A stretch of DNA of 64,000 bases from Rheinheimera sp. (GTDB taxonomy: Bacteria > Pseudomonadota > Gammaproteobacteria > Enterobacterales > Alteromonadaceae): the NCBI GenBank assembly GCA_008015325.1, contig SSFI01000009.1, forward strand, positions 21,578-85,577, in the 5' to 3' direction. The notes under the pieces were generated by a model. That model was not told the DNA's origin. It saw nothing but the letters and a program-made list of their open reading frames with translations, and made no database searches. Shown piece by piece: positions 18,900 to 28,974 of this stretch (within the stretch, counting starts at the first letter, position 1; each line of letters opens with the position of its first letter). The translations under genes and the position numbers were made by a program.

Positions 18900-19712
18900 T
18901 TACTCCAGTACCCAGCCAAATTCGTTTAAAATAGCCCGGTGTTCGGGCCCGCCATAGACCTGGTACCAGGCGTGTTTCAACCGCTCCCGCACCGCAAAAG
19001 GCACACCTTTGCGGCTGGCAACTATATAAACCGGATTGCTGTGCAAGCGAAAGGCAATTTGATAACGCGCGGCTAAATCCGGATAAGTGCGGCTCCATTC
19101 CAGATACTGAGTTTTATCTTCCAGCATGCCGACCACCCGCTCTTTTTGCAGCAAATTCAGTTTTTGCGTCAGGCTGTTGGCATATTGCAGAAAAGGCTGA
19201 AACTCGGTTTCTAAACTGACTTTGGCAAATTCTTCGCCGTACCAGGCGTCGCGCAGTACACCAACAGCACCGGGTAACAGCAGGATATCACTCAGTTTTT
19301 TTACTTTTGGCAGAAATTGTTTATCCAGCACCAGCACAGTTTCTTCCAGATAATGCGGGCCGATAAAATCAGCATACTCTTCACGGTCCGGTGTATAAGA
19401 CATCGTCAGCATCAGGTCGATTTTACCGTCGCGCAGCAGTGCCAGGCTGCGTGGCCAGGGGCTACCGACCACTTCGAGGCTGCAGCCGGCTTTGTCGGTT
19501 AATAATTTCAGCAGGCGGTGATGTAAGTCATACCAGCGCGGTAATTGCAGGCCAGCGGCGGCAGTCAGCTCTTTCGATTCGTTCAGATGAGCAACCAGAT
19601 GACAAGGCGCTGGCTCTGCGGTTGCCGCTTTGGCCGGTAGCATTTCCTCTGCCGCTGCCGCTCCGCACAAAGCCAGACAGAGCCAAGTGACGCACCAGCC
19701 GGCGAACCTCAT
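18900..19712 (-). CDS. Orphan periplasmic substrate-binding protein (SBP_bac_3-like)
   Basis: Signal peptide; LEVVGSPWPRSLALLRDGKIDLMLTMSYTPDREEYADFIGPHY. Confidence 0.85.
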   Translation of the reverse strand: MRFAGWCVTWLCLALCGAAAAEEMLPAKAATAEPAPCHLVAHLNESKELTAAAGLQLPRWYDLHHRLLKLLTDKAGCSLEVVGSPWPRSLALLRDGKIDLMLTMSYTPDREEYADFIGPHYLEETVLVLDKQFLPKVKKLSDILLLPGAVGVLRDAWYGEEFAKVSLETEFQPFLQYANSLTQKLNLLQKERVVGMLEDKTQYLEWSRTYPDLAARYQIAFRLHSNPVYIVASRKGVPFAVRERLKHAWYQVYGGPEHRAILNEFGWVLE

Positions 19713-21061
19713 TGTGCGTCCGCCGACAGTTCGAGCCGGGCTTTTTCTACCAGCTGCTGGTCCAGTTCCTGCTTCACCGCCACACCGAGCTCCTTAAATT
19801 CTGCTGCCTGCTTTATCAGATTACCTTTACCACTATAAAGTTGCGCTAAGGCCTTGTCATAACTTTCCCGCGCTTTATCAAGCTGTTTACCGACGCCCTG
19901 CATCGACTCCAGAAAGGCCGCCAGCTTGGCGTAAAACCGTTCGGCGCGCTGCGCCAGCTCAGCACTGTGCTGATTTTGCTGCTCAAAGCGCCACAGCTGC
20001 CGCACTATGTTCAAGCTGGTCAGCAAAGTGGTGGGCGTCGCCACCAGCACATTGCGCTCCAGCGCTTTTTGATACAACAACGGGTCATGTTTTAATGCTT
20101 CGACATAGGCCGATTCAATCGGAATAAACATAAACACCACTTCCGGAGAATTCAGCCCGTCGAGCTGGTAATAGCTTTTATCGGCGAGCTCAGCAATTCG
20201 ATCACTGACGGCCTGACAATGGGCTTTTAATGCCTCGGCCCGTTCCAGATCCTGCTCGGCGTTGACATATCGGGTATAAGCCAGCAAAGACGTTTTTGCA
20301 TCGATCACCAGATGCTTTTGTTGCGGCAGGTCAACAATCACATCGGGCCGGCGCCGGCCCTGTTCGGTCTGAAAACTGACTTCACGCCGGTAATCGACGC
20401 CGGGCCGCAAGCCGGAATTTTCCAGCACATTTTCCAGCATCAGCTCGCCCCAGTTGCCCTGCAGCTTCTTTTGTCCCTGCAAAGCGCTGGTTAAACGCGC
20501 AGCCTGATCGGTGATGGCGGTATTGAGTTTTTGCAGATTTAACAGCTCAGTTTTCAGTTCACTGCGCTGTTTTAAATCTTCGGTGTGAATGGCTTCAACT
20601 TTATCGCGAAAGCCTTTCATATCGGCCTGCAACGGGTGTAACAGCTGCAGTAGGCTTTGCTGGCTCTGGCGGGCAAACTGCTCACCCTTTTGCTGCAAAA
20701 TCTGGTTAGCGAGGTTTTCAAACTCTTGTTTTAACTGCAGTTTGCTGTCCTGCAATAACGCCAGCTGCTGCTGATACTGGCTTTGTTTTTCGCTAAGCAG
20801 CACCTGCAGCCGGTCGTGTTTTTCTTTTAAACGCAGATAATCCTGTTGCTGCTGCCGCACTTCGTCCTGGCTTTGCTGCAGCTGCATGCGATGGTCATTG
20901 AGCAAACTCTGCTGGTGCTCCAGTTGTGCCTGTTGCCGAATGTGCTGGTCGCTGAGCGCCCGATTGGCCTGCTGTTGCCGCCACCAGGCCACGCCGGCAG
21001 CGATGAGACCGGCCAACAGCAGAACTTCCAACGCGAGCCTGACAGTACTGAATTCGTTCAT
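19709..21061 (-). CDS. rmuC: DNA recombination protein RmuC
   Basis: N-terminal TM, long coiled coil, GNWGELMLENVLENSGLRPGVDYRREVSFQTEQGRRRPDVIVDLPQQKHLVIDAKTSL. Confidence 0.97.
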   Translation of the reverse strand: MNEFSTVRLALEVLLLAGLIAAGVAWWRQQQANRALSDQHIRQQAQLEHQQSLLNDHRMQLQQSQDEVRQQQQDYLRLKEKHDRLQVLLSEKQSQYQQQLALLQDSKLQLKQEFENLANQILQQKGEQFARQSQQSLLQLLHPLQADMKGFRDKVEAIHTEDLKQRSELKTELLNLQKLNTAITDQAARLTSALQGQKKLQGNWGELMLENVLENSGLRPGVDYRREVSFQTEQGRRRPDVIVDLPQQKHLVIDAKTSLLAYTRYVNAEQDLERAEALKAHCQAVSDRIAELADKSYYQLDGLNSPEVVFMFIPIESAYVEALKHDPLLYQKALERNVLVATPTTLLTSLNIVRQLWRFEQQNQHSAELAQRAERFYAKLAAFLESMQGVGKQLDKARESYDKALAQLYSGKGNLIKQAAEFKELGVAVKQELDQQLVEKARLELSADAQ

Positions 21062-21279
21062 TTTGCCTCCACTTCAATGGGTTAGCACAAGCACTGTATT
21101 ACTATACAGCTTTTGACAATATTGTGGGGGCTGCCGGTAGTTCTGAGCGTAAAAATCGGCGAGGCAGGCAAGAACGGCCTGCGCTTGTTGAATTCGGTCA
21201 ATCGTGGTGAAAAGGCAACAGCTGCTGCACTACAGCAGCTGATCACAACAAACAAACTGAGACAGCCAGACTGAAAGGA

Positions 21280-21963
21280 CTACTCTTCCACCACAGCTTT
21301 TGGACTGCGCAGCAAACGGTAAGCGATAGCCACCACCGCCAGTAAAAACAGCACTGCAGACACTAAAACCAGTACTTTGCCGAGCAGCTGATGATACTGC
21401 GCCAACACCGGCAGCTTCATCAGTGCGGCACTGGCCATACTAAGGACCAGCGTCCAGCAGAGAGCACTGACCAGGCTGATAACGGCGACTTTCGCCACGG
21501 TGAGCCGGGTCATCCCCATCATCATTGGCGTTAAAACCCGGACAAAAGGAATAAAACGCGAAGAAAACATCGCCAGCAGCCCATGCCGCTCCAGCAGGCC
21601 ACTGGCCCTGGCCAGACTGCCATTAGGCACAGCCCTTTCGATATGCCGCATAAAACGGGTGTGCGCCAGCGCGTGCCCCTGCCAGTACGCCACTAAACTT
21701 CCCAGGCCCGCAGCCAGCGGCAGGTACAGGTACACCACTTCTGGTTGCAGCACGCCTGCTGCCATCAGTCCGCCGGACAACAGAACCAGACTGTCCCCCG
21801 GCAAGGGTAAAAACACAAAAGCAGATTCGAGAAACAAAATCAGTAATAAACAACTGATCAGCAGATCAACTTTGCCAAGTTCGATCAACAGTTGAAAATC
21901 CTGCTGCCAGATTGCGGAGAGCATTTCTTGCATCAACAATAATTCCTGAGCGCAGTCCGGCAC
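21280..21963 (-). CDS. DedA-family membrane protein (likely starts at an internal Met)
   Basis: FVFLPLPGDSLVLLSGG; FSSRFIPFVRVLTPMMMGMTRL. Confidence 0.92.
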   Translation of the reverse strand: MPDCAQELLLMQEMLSAIWQQDFQLLIELGKVDLLISCLLLILFLESAFVFLPLPGDSLVLLSGGLMAAGVLQPEVVYLYLPLAAGLGSLVAYWQGHALAHTRFMRHIERAVPNGSLARASGLLERHGLLAMFSSRFIPFVRVLTPMMMGMTRLTVAKVAVISLVSALCWTLVLSMASAALMKLPVLAQYHQLLGKVLVLVSAVLFLLAVVAIAYRLLRSPKAVVEE

Positions 21964-22152
21964 GGTGCTGCGCCGGGAGTTCCGACGTTTTAACGGCTCC
22001 GGCGCGTGCCGTCAAACAAAGTTTTTTGCTAAAAAAGCGCTTTTAGTGCCGTTTTTACCAGCTAAAAAGCTGAAATCACGCCAGGTTATTGTTTTATAAA
22101 GCAGCCGGCCCCCCAAACGAGGCCTCTTGTTTTTCTGCCTGGCAGTCCTTAT

Positions 22153-22169
22153 AGATAGGGTGTCTATCT
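22153..22169. promoter_or_regulatory. Perfect inverted repeat AGATAG-GGTGT-CTATCT upstream of gorA (possible operator)
   Basis: 6-bp perfect arms, 17 bp before the preferred ATG. Confidence 0.35.
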
Positions 22170-22186
22170 CCTTTCCTGGCAATCTT

Positions 22187-23536
22187 ATGACCCGACATTT
22201 TGACTACATCGCCATCGGTGGCGGCAGCGGCGGTATCGCCAGCGCTAACAGAGCAGCCAGTTATGGCAAAAACTGCGCAATTGTGGAAGCTAAAGCCCTG
22301 GGCGGCACTTGTGTCAATGTCGGCTGCGTGCCAAAAAAAGCCATGTGGTTTGCCGGGCAAATTGCCGATGCGCTGAAGCTGGCGCCGGATTATGGCTACG
22401 ACGTACAGGCGCCGGCACTCGACTGGGAGCGGCTGGTGCAAAGCCGCGAAGCTTACATCTCCCGTATTCACGGCTCGTACGAGCGGGTGCTCGGCAAAAA
22501 TCAGGTCACCGTGATTAAAGGCTTTGCCCGTTTTGTCGACGCTTATACCATTGAAGTCGACGGTGAGCGTTACAGCGCCGACCATATCAGCATCGCCACC
22601 GGCGGTGTGCCGGCCTGGCCGGCGATTCCGGGTGCAGAATTTGGCATCGACAGTGACGGCTTTTTTGCCTTAGACCATTGCCCGAAACGGGTGGCCGTGG
22701 TCGGTGCCGGTTATATCGCGGTAGAAATTGCCGGGGTGTTGCAGGCACTTGGCAGTGAAACGCATTTGCTGGTGCGCCACGACAAAGCGCTGCGTAGCTT
22801 TGACACCATGTTGTCGGACACTTTGCATCAGCTGATGCAGCACAATGGCATTCAGATGCATTCGCATACCGAAGTGACCGCCGTAAGCCGCGAAGCCGAT
22901 GGCTCTTTAATGCTGCAACTCAATACCGGCCATGTACTGCAGGTCGATTGCCTGATTTGGGCTATTGGTCGCAAGCCGAATACGCAAAATCTGAATCTGG
23001 CTGCTGCCGGTGTCGAAACCGATGCGCAGGGATTTATTCCAACCGACAAATACCAGAACACCAATGTGCCGGGCATTTATGCCATCGGCGATAACACCGG
23101 CCGCCTCGCACTGACGCCGGTTGCGGTCGCTGCAGGCCGGCGATTGTCCGAGCGCTTATTTAACGGTAAAACCGACGAGCACCTGAACTACGATTTAGTA
23201 CCCACAGTGGTATTTTCGCACCCGCCGATTGGCACGGTCGGCAAAACCGAGGCCGAAGCGCGGGCCGAATATGGTGATGCTGCGGTCAAGGTCTACAACA
23301 GCGAATTCACCGCCATGTACCGCGCTTTAACTTCGCACCGAGAACCGACGCGGATGAAACTGGTCTGCGCCGGCCCCGGGCAAAAAGTGGTGGGCCTGCA
23401 TGTGATTGGCTACGCTGCCGACGAAATGCTGCAAGGCTTTGCGGTTGCGATCAAAATGGGCGCGACTAAAGCCGATTTTGATAACTGTGTGGCTATTCAC
23501 CCGACTTCTGCTGAGGAATTCGTGACAATGCGCTGA
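22187..23536 (+). CDS. gorA: Glutathione-disulfide reductase (ORF opens at 22127; ATG at 22187 preferred)
   Basis: [42 protein letters not shown]-terminal [12 protein letters not shown]. Confidence 0.97.
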   Translation: MTRHFDYIAIGGGSGGIASANRAASYGKNCAIVEAKALGGTCVNVGCVPKKAMWFAGQIADALKLAPDYGYDVQAPALDWERLVQSREAYISRIHGSYERVLGKNQVTVIKGFARFVDAYTIEVDGERYSADHISIATGGVPAWPAIPGAEFGIDSDGFFALDHCPKRVAVVGAGYIAVEIAGVLQALGSETHLLVRHDKALRSFDTMLSDTLHQLMQHNGIQMHSHTEVTAVSREADGSLMLQLNTGHVLQVDCLIWAIGRKPNTQNLNLAAAGVETDAQGFIPTDKYQNTNVPGIYAIGDNTGRLALTPVAVAAGRRLSERLFNGKTDEHLNYDLVPTVVFSHPPIGTVGKTEAEARAEYGDAAVKVYNSEFTAMYRALTSHREPTRMKLVCAGPGQKVVGLHVIGYAADEMLQGFAVAIKMGATKADFDNCVAIHPTSAEEFVTMR

Positions 23537-23593
23537 GCGTGCCAGAGAAATTGAAACGAGCGCTCACCCACTGGTGACGTGATCTGAATGCAT

Positions 23594-23620
23594 AACCTCG
23601 GTTTTCCCGAGGTTCTTTTT
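23594..23620 (+). terminator. gorA terminator
   Basis: AACCTCG GTTTTCC CGAGGTT CTTTTT. Confidence 0.8.
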
Positions 23621-23771
23621 CGCTAATCCCTGGTTGCATGCCTGGTGCGAAGCCAGTCAGGGTAAAAGCCCAATAAGTGCCGGTGACTACGGCATCCTTG
23701 CGCACGCCCTGCTGAAGTTCAGCCTTTATCAGGCGCTGCCAGTTCTGTAGCGATACATCAGCAAACGCCTG

Positions 23772-24281
23772 TTATTTTAACTTGTTAAAATAATCCAGAT
23801 GCGGCGTAAGCGTTAAAGCATAAGGCCGTAGCGCCTGCACCCGGCTTTTTGCTTCAATTTTATCCAACCCCAGCTCCAGCAGGATTTGCGCGGCCAGTAA
23901 GCCGGTGCGGCCTGAGCCACCTTTACAGTGAATGGCAATTTTGTCGCCATAACGTAGCCACTGATGCACTTGTGGCGCGGCGACCTGCCAATTGATGGTA
24001 AACAGCGGCCCCGGCGCCTGATTATCTTCTATCGGGCAATGAAACCAGCCAAGACCTAATTCACGGCACAGCGCCGGAATATCATTGACCTGCAGTTGCT
24101 GCATTTCGCTGTCCGGCGTCAGGCTAATCAGTGCCACAGCACCGGCGGCTTTGAGTTGTGAAAGCGCGGCTTTAATCTCGACGCCTTTAGTGCCGGGGCA
24201 TGGCGTAAACAACAATGCCGCCGTCGCGCTGATGCCCGGATTAATCAGCAGTTCGTCAAACGGATGGGATTTGTCAGCCAT
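23772..24281 (-). CDS. Dual-specificity/CDKN3-like protein phosphatase (ORF extends to 24431; MADKSHPF start preferred)
   Basis: AIHCKGGSGRTGLLAAQILLE (HCx5R). Confidence 0.85.
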   Translation of the reverse strand: MADKSHPFDELLINPGISATAALLFTPCPGTKGVEIKAALSQLKAAGAVALISLTPDSEMQQLQVNDIPALCRELGLGWFHCPIEDNQAPGPLFTINWQVAAPQVHQWLRYGDKIAIHCKGGSGRTGLLAAQILLELGLDKIEAKSRVQALRPYALTLTPHLDYFNKLK

Positions 24282-24477
24282 GATGCTTCCTCTGTCGGCA
24301 AAAAGTTGAGTATGGCTCAAGGACAACACTGAGACATTACCTGTTTCCGACTCCGCCGCTGCGCCGCCTGCTTCCCGCGGATTACCGGTTAGCAACCTGG
24401 TGCTGAACAGCTGAATTGATCTGAGTTGCATCGTGTACTGTACAATCAGCCGCAGAAAAACTGAAACGGAGCCCTAT

Positions 24478-25128
24478 ATGCTCAATATGAATTTTGCCGA
24501 GCGCGTGGTGATCGATACCGCCACGCAGCCATGGCAACCGAGCCCAATGCCGAGCGTGCTGCGTAAACCTCTGTCACGCGGCGGCGAGGAATCCGGCCAT
24601 GCCACGAGCATAGTTTGTTATGCTCCAGGCTCAAGCTTTAAGTCCCACCCGCATCCGGGCGGGGAAGAAATTCTGGTGCTGGATGGCATATTCAGCGATG
24701 AATCCGGCGATTATGGTCCCGGCAGTTATCTGCGTAATCCACCCGGCAGCCAGCACGCGCCTTTTAGCCGCTATGGCTGCACTTTGTTTGTCAAACTGCA
24801 TCAATTCAACCCGGCCGATCAGGCCACAGTGCGGATTGATACCACAAGCGCTGAATGGCTGCCCGGTCATGGTGGCTTGCAAGTGATGCCGCTACACAGT
24901 TTTGCAGGTGAACACACCGCGCTGGTGCGCTGGCCGGCCGGTGAAGTATTTCTGCCACACCGCCATTTTGGCGGCGAAGAAATCCTGGTGTTAAGCGGGA
25001 CTTTCTGTGATGAATTCGGGGAATATCCGGCGCTTAGCTGGCTGCGTAGCCCGCATCAGAGCCAGCACACGCCTTTTGTCCGCGAAGAAACCGTCATTCT
25101 GGTGAAAACCGGCCATTTACCCTGGTGA
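24478..25128 (+). CDS. Bicupin, ChrR-like cupin protein
   Basis: Two cupin motifs: SHPHPGGEEILVLDGIFSDE and PHRHFGGEEILVLSGTFCDE. Confidence 0.9.
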   Translation: MLNMNFAERVVIDTATQPWQPSPMPSVLRKPLSRGGEESGHATSIVCYAPGSSFKSHPHPGGEEILVLDGIFSDESGDYGPGSYLRNPPGSQHAPFSRYGCTLFVKLHQFNPADQATVRIDTTSAEWLPGHGGLQVMPLHSFAGEHTALVRWPAGEVFLPHRHFGGEEILVLSGTFCDEFGEYPALSWLRSPHQSQHTPFVREETVILVKTGHLPW

Positions 25129-25137
25129 TCACGCCAC

Positions 25138-25584
25138 TTAACCAAACACCGGTGCGAACACCAAACTGACGCCGACCAGCGATAACCCCAATACCAACCG
25201 CAAGGCCATATCACGCAGCACCGGATAACGCGGAAACAAAGGCCGGAATTCTGCTGGTATTGGCATTGGCCGTAGCGCGGGCACATTGGCGCCGCCGGTG
25301 TTACCAAGTGGCACCCAGCCCAGCAGGTAAGCCGGCAGCACTGCCAGCAGCCGTAGCAACTGGCCGCGAACCTCTGCACTGCCCTGCTGGCGAGCGCCAC
25401 ATTTGAGCATCCACCAGTGGGTTTGCAGATGCAGCCACAGATAGCGCTGGCCCAACAGATGCGCACGCTCCAGCTGATAGAAAGCCTGCTGATATTTAGC
25501 TGCCTGATAATGCTGTTTGGCCTGGTGCAGCTGCGCCTGTGCCGTTTGTTGCAGTGTTGATACCATATTCACTCCCAATGTCAC
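25138..25584 (-). CDS. DUF3703 family protein
   Basis: AFYQLERAHLLGQRYLWLHLQTHWWMLKCGARQQGSAEVRGQLLRL...GWVPLGNTGGANV. Confidence 0.85.
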   Translation of the reverse strand: MTLGVNMVSTLQQTAQAQLHQAKQHYQAAKYQQAFYQLERAHLLGQRYLWLHLQTHWWMLKCGARQQGSAEVRGQLLRLLAVLPAYLLGWVPLGNTGGANVPALRPMPIPAEFRPLFPRYPVLRDMALRLVLGLSLVGVSLVFAPVFG

Positions 25585-25619
25585 TTTGCGGATATAAACC
25601 TGCTGATGTTGGGAGTATT

Positions 25620-26327
25620 TCAGCGGATCTGTGGCAGGTTGTCTTGGAAAAACTGGCTATTGTGCACGATATCCGACAGCGCCAGACCAAACGATTGCCT
25701 GATTTCGTTGGCCAGATGAGCGGCGTCATAAAAACCGGCCTGTAGCGCCAGCTCGGTAAAAGCCGGCGGATTTGGCGCTGCCAATGCGCGAAATACCCGC
25801 AGCAATTTTTGCCAGCGCAGATACTTCCGCAACGGCACACCGGTCTGCGCCTTAAACAGATGTAAAAACCGGCCTGGAGATAAGGCCACTTTGCCTGCCA
25901 GACTGTTGGCTGAGCAGTCAGATTCGGTCTGTGCCGTCTCGATCAATGCCAGCACCTGGCGGATGCGGTTGTCACTGATCTGCCGAAGTGCCGTCAGCGC
26001 CTGCAAAAATCCACTCAGATCCGACGATGAACCGCCGGCGATATGACGCTGTAACAAATGCTGCAGCTGAGTCTGGTATTGCACTGTGCAATCGGCATCG
26101 ATCAACACGGTCAGAAACAGCCCGGACTGCTCCGCAAACTGATGCGGGCGTTGCGAGGGGATAAAAATTTCCGTGGCCTGCTGCCAGTGCTCGTCCAGCC
26201 ACAACGAAAAAGGCTTTGCATCGAGGCTAAAAGTCCATTGATGCGCCAGATGGGCATGAACATCTGTATGCAGCGACACCGATTTGAGCACCGCGCAACC
26301 GTGGCTTAAATAAATCTGATGGTTCAT
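25620..26327 (-). CDS. AraC-family transcriptional regulator
   Basis: C-terminal double HTH: LAGKVALSPGRFLHLFKAQTGVPLRKYLRWQKLLR...ALQAGFYDAAHLANEIRQSFG. Confidence 0.93.
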   Translation of the reverse strand: MNHQIYLSHGCAVLKSVSLHTDVHAHLAHQWTFSLDAKPFSLWLDEHWQQATEIFIPSQRPHQFAEQSGLFLTVLIDADCTVQYQTQLQHLLQRHIAGGSSSDLSGFLQALTALRQISDNRIRQVLALIETAQTESDCSANSLAGKVALSPGRFLHLFKAQTGVPLRKYLRWQKLLRVFRALAAPNPPAFTELALQAGFYDAAHLANEIRQSFGLALSDIVHNSQFFQDNLPQIR

Positions 26328-26452
26328 TTTTGCCTTTACGGCGACCTGTCTTGCTGACAATAAAACCCAGGTGCCGGCAAAATGCAAACACCGGCGATGC
26401 TGACAACCTCTGTTATGCTGTGATTATCAGCATTAAAAAACGCGGAGCCCCG

Positions 26453-27235
26453 ATGCCAATCTGCAGACGAACCCCAGCCCTTCCTATGTTGCCCGTAATC
26501 CGCGGTCGGCGGTTTGTACTGGTGGCCGCAGCTTCCATCACACTAGCCGGGCCAGTGCAGGCTGAAGTATCCTTTGACCGGCCCGGTATCGGTTTTGGTA
26601 CTACAGTGCTGGAGTCAGGCCAGTTCAGCTGGGAGCAAGGGCTGCCAGATTTCAGCCGCGACCGGCGTGATCGTCAGTCTGAACAGCTCTATACCGCCAG
26701 CACCTTGTGGCGGCTCGGGCTTGGCAAACGTGTTGAACTGCAGCTTGGCGCTGATTTGTTGAATCGCCAGAGCGGCAACCCGACCGAAACTGGTGCCGGT
26801 GATGCCAGTCTGGCACTGAAGTATGCCTTGCCGGACTTAAGCCCGCTCTGGAGCTGGGCACTGTTAGCAAGCTATAGCCACCCGACCGGACAACAACCTT
26901 TTCGCGCCGACCATCCCAGCCACAGTCTTGCCGTAAGCCTTGCCCGGGAACTCAGTGAAGGACGTTCTTTCGCCTGGTATCTGGACTACAGCAGCAGCGA
27001 CGGCGATGACAGCTGGACCTTTTCACCCAGCTACACCTTTTACAGCGACGCCGGATTCAGTGCCTACACTGAACTCGGCTTTAGCAGTGGCGCGGAGCAC
27101 AGCACCAATGCCGGTGCAGGTGGGGTCTGGCGGCTGTCGGCGCAGTTACAGCTGGACGTCTGGTTTTTGCGTGGCATCAGTCAGAATGCGACTGACTGGC
27201 AAGGGGGTTTTGGTATCGCCTGGACTCCGGACTAA
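26453..27235 (+). CDS. Secreted/outer-membrane transporter-like protein (phenol MetA-degradation-like barrel)
   Basis: Signal peptide then FDRPGIGFGTTVLESGQFSWEQGLP...; barrel-like strands to the C-terminus. Confidence 0.7.
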   Translation: MPICRRTPALPMLPVIRGRRFVLVAAASITLAGPVQAEVSFDRPGIGFGTTVLESGQFSWEQGLPDFSRDRRDRQSEQLYTASTLWRLGLGKRVELQLGADLLNRQSGNPTETGAGDASLALKYALPDLSPLWSWALLASYSHPTGQQPFRADHPSHSLAVSLARELSEGRSFAWYLDYSSSDGDDSWTFSPSYTFYSDAGFSAYTELGFSSGAEHSTNAGAGGVWRLSAQLQLDVWFLRGISQNATDWQGGFGIAWTPD

Positions 27236-27247
27236 CGTCGCCGGCAG

Positions 27248-27928
27248 TTACAGGCACAAGCGATAACCAACCCCGGCTTCGGTTTTCAGATATTGTGGCG
27301 CGGCCGGATTGTCTTCCAGTTTTTGCCGCAGGCCAGCCATATGCACGCGGATGTATTCCGGCCTGTCCTGATAGGCCGCGCCCCAGACCTGGGTCAGGAT
27401 TTGGTTGTGCGTCAGCGCCGAGCCGGCGTGGCGCAACAGGCATAACAACATTTCATATTCGGTTTTGGTCAGATGCACCACAGTACCGGCTTTGTGCACC
27501 AGCCGCTGCACCGGGTCAATCCGTACAGCGCCAAAACTCAGCAGCGGGTTCTGACCATGGCGGGGCCGCAGCGCTGCGCGCAGTCTTGCCAGCAATTCAC
27601 CGGCACTGAAGGGTTTGGTCACATAGTCATTGGCACCACTGTCGAGTGCCGTGACTTTATCCTGCTCTTTACCACGGGCAGAAATCACAATGACCGGGAT
27701 GTCCGACCATTGCCGCAACTGGCGCAGCAGCTCAATACCATCGATGTCGGGCAAACCTAAATCCAGCAACAGCAGGTCAAACGCCTGACTGGCCAACAAT
27801 TGCAGGCCGGCCTGCCCTTCCGCACAGAGCTGCAGCGCATAACCCTGGCTTTGTAACAGCGTCTGCAAAAAACTCTGCATGCCAGCGTCATCCTCCAGCA
27901 CCAGGACCGAGGCAATCGTAGTTTTCAT
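27248..27928 (-). CDS. KdpE-like OmpR-family response regulator
   Basis: SVLVLEDDAGMQSFLQTLL...[22 protein letters not shown]-terminal wHTH ending YLKTEAGVGYRLCL. Confidence 0.92.
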   Translation of the reverse strand: MKTTIASVLVLEDDAGMQSFLQTLLQSQGYALQLCAEGQAGLQLLASQAFDLLLLDLGLPDIDGIELLRQLRQWSDIPVIVISARGKEQDKVTALDSGANDYVTKPFSAGELLARLRAALRPRHGQNPLLSFGAVRIDPVQRLVHKAGTVVHLTKTEYEMLLCLLRHAGSALTHNQILTQVWGAAYQDRPEYIRVHMAGLRQKLEDNPAAPQYLKTEAGVGYRLCL

Positions 27929-28971
27929 TGTGGCCACTCCAGCAAGGCGGTGACGCCGCGCTCGTTCGTATCCAGTGCAAAACGGCCCTGATGCAGCGCC
28001 GCAACGGTCTGACAAATCCGTAAGCCCAGGCCAGTGCCGCTGTCGCGCTGTACGGTATGTTTCCGTCCCGGCGAATTGCACAAACGCAGCTGATACCAGC
28101 CGTTCGCAGCATTTAACTGCAGCTGATACGGCGGTGCGCCATGACGTAATGCGTTTTCCAGCATATTGGCCAGCGCCATTTCAAGCAGTTCAGCATCGCC
28201 GCTGAACAACTGCTCGTCGGCATTCAGCTTTTGCTGACAGATAGGTGCCAACAAGGCGGCATCTTCCGGCCGGCGCGCCAGGGCGCCGGCCATTAAATCA
28301 GCGGCACTGAATGAAGTACGACGCAGCGAATCGCCCATCAGCTGCGCTTTACTCAGCTCCAGCACTTTTTCAAAATGCTGATTGAGCAGCAAACTTTGCT
28401 GATAGATATTTTGCGCCTGCTGCCGGCGCTGCTCGTCGGACAGTTGCAACGCATCGTCTGACAGCATGCTGGATGCGCCCATAATAGTGGCCAGCGGCGT
28501 GCGCAGGTCATGCGACAGACTGCGCAGCAGCACGGCACGCTGTTGTTCCAGCTCGACCTGCAGCTGCTGCCGGGCGCTGTATTCCTGCTGCCGGCGTAGC
28601 CGGTCTGCCAGGTAGCTGATAAAAAGCCCAAAGGCAGCCATGACAAAGAAGCTGATAAAGTTGTTGGTGTCGTGCACGTCCAGCGTGTAATACGGCGGTA
28701 CAAAACACCAGTTCAGTAGCAGCACCGACCATAAGGTCGTCAGCAGCGCCGGCGTTTTACCAAACTGCAACGCCATCGCGCTGATCCACAGCAACATCAG
28801 CATCGCCACATCGGTCGGACTGACTGCAGAACGCAGCGGTAATAGCAGCACACAACCGAGCAGCGGCAGCAGCAGGATGCCGCCGGCTGACCATAGCCAA
28901 TAAGCCGCAGTATTGGGCTTTACCGGTTTTCCGGCCAACACTGAACTGAATTGCTGCCAGCCCACCCACAT
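27925..28971 (-). CDS. Sensor histidine kinase with DUF4118 (KdpD C-terminal-like; lacks the N-terminal KdpD/USP region)
   Basis: 4-TM DUF4118-like N-terminus, SLSHDLRTPLATIMGASSML, NMLENALRHG, GTGLGLRICQT. Confidence 0.9.
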   Translation of the reverse strand: MWVGWQQFSSVLAGKPVKPNTAAYWLWSAGGILLLPLLGCVLLLPLRSAVSPTDVAMLMLLWISAMALQFGKTPALLTTLWSVLLLNWCFVPPYYTLDVHDTNNFISFFVMAAFGLFISYLADRLRRQQEYSARQQLQVELEQQRAVLLRSLSHDLRTPLATIMGASSMLSDDALQLSDEQRRQQAQNIYQQSLLLNQHFEKVLELSKAQLMGDSLRRTSFSAADLMAGALARRPEDAALLAPICQQKLNADEQLFSGDAELLEMALANMLENALRHGAPPYQLQLNAANGWYQLRLCNSPGRKHTVQRDSGTGLGLRICQTVAALHQGRFALDTNERGVTALLEWPQ

Positions 28972-28974
28972 GCC

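Noticed and set aside
23625-23760. Possible gene remnant (frame ...KDAVVTGTYWAFTLTGFAPGMQPG) between gorA and the phosphatase
   Set aside because: Looks weakly coding but family not recognised and no complete ORF.
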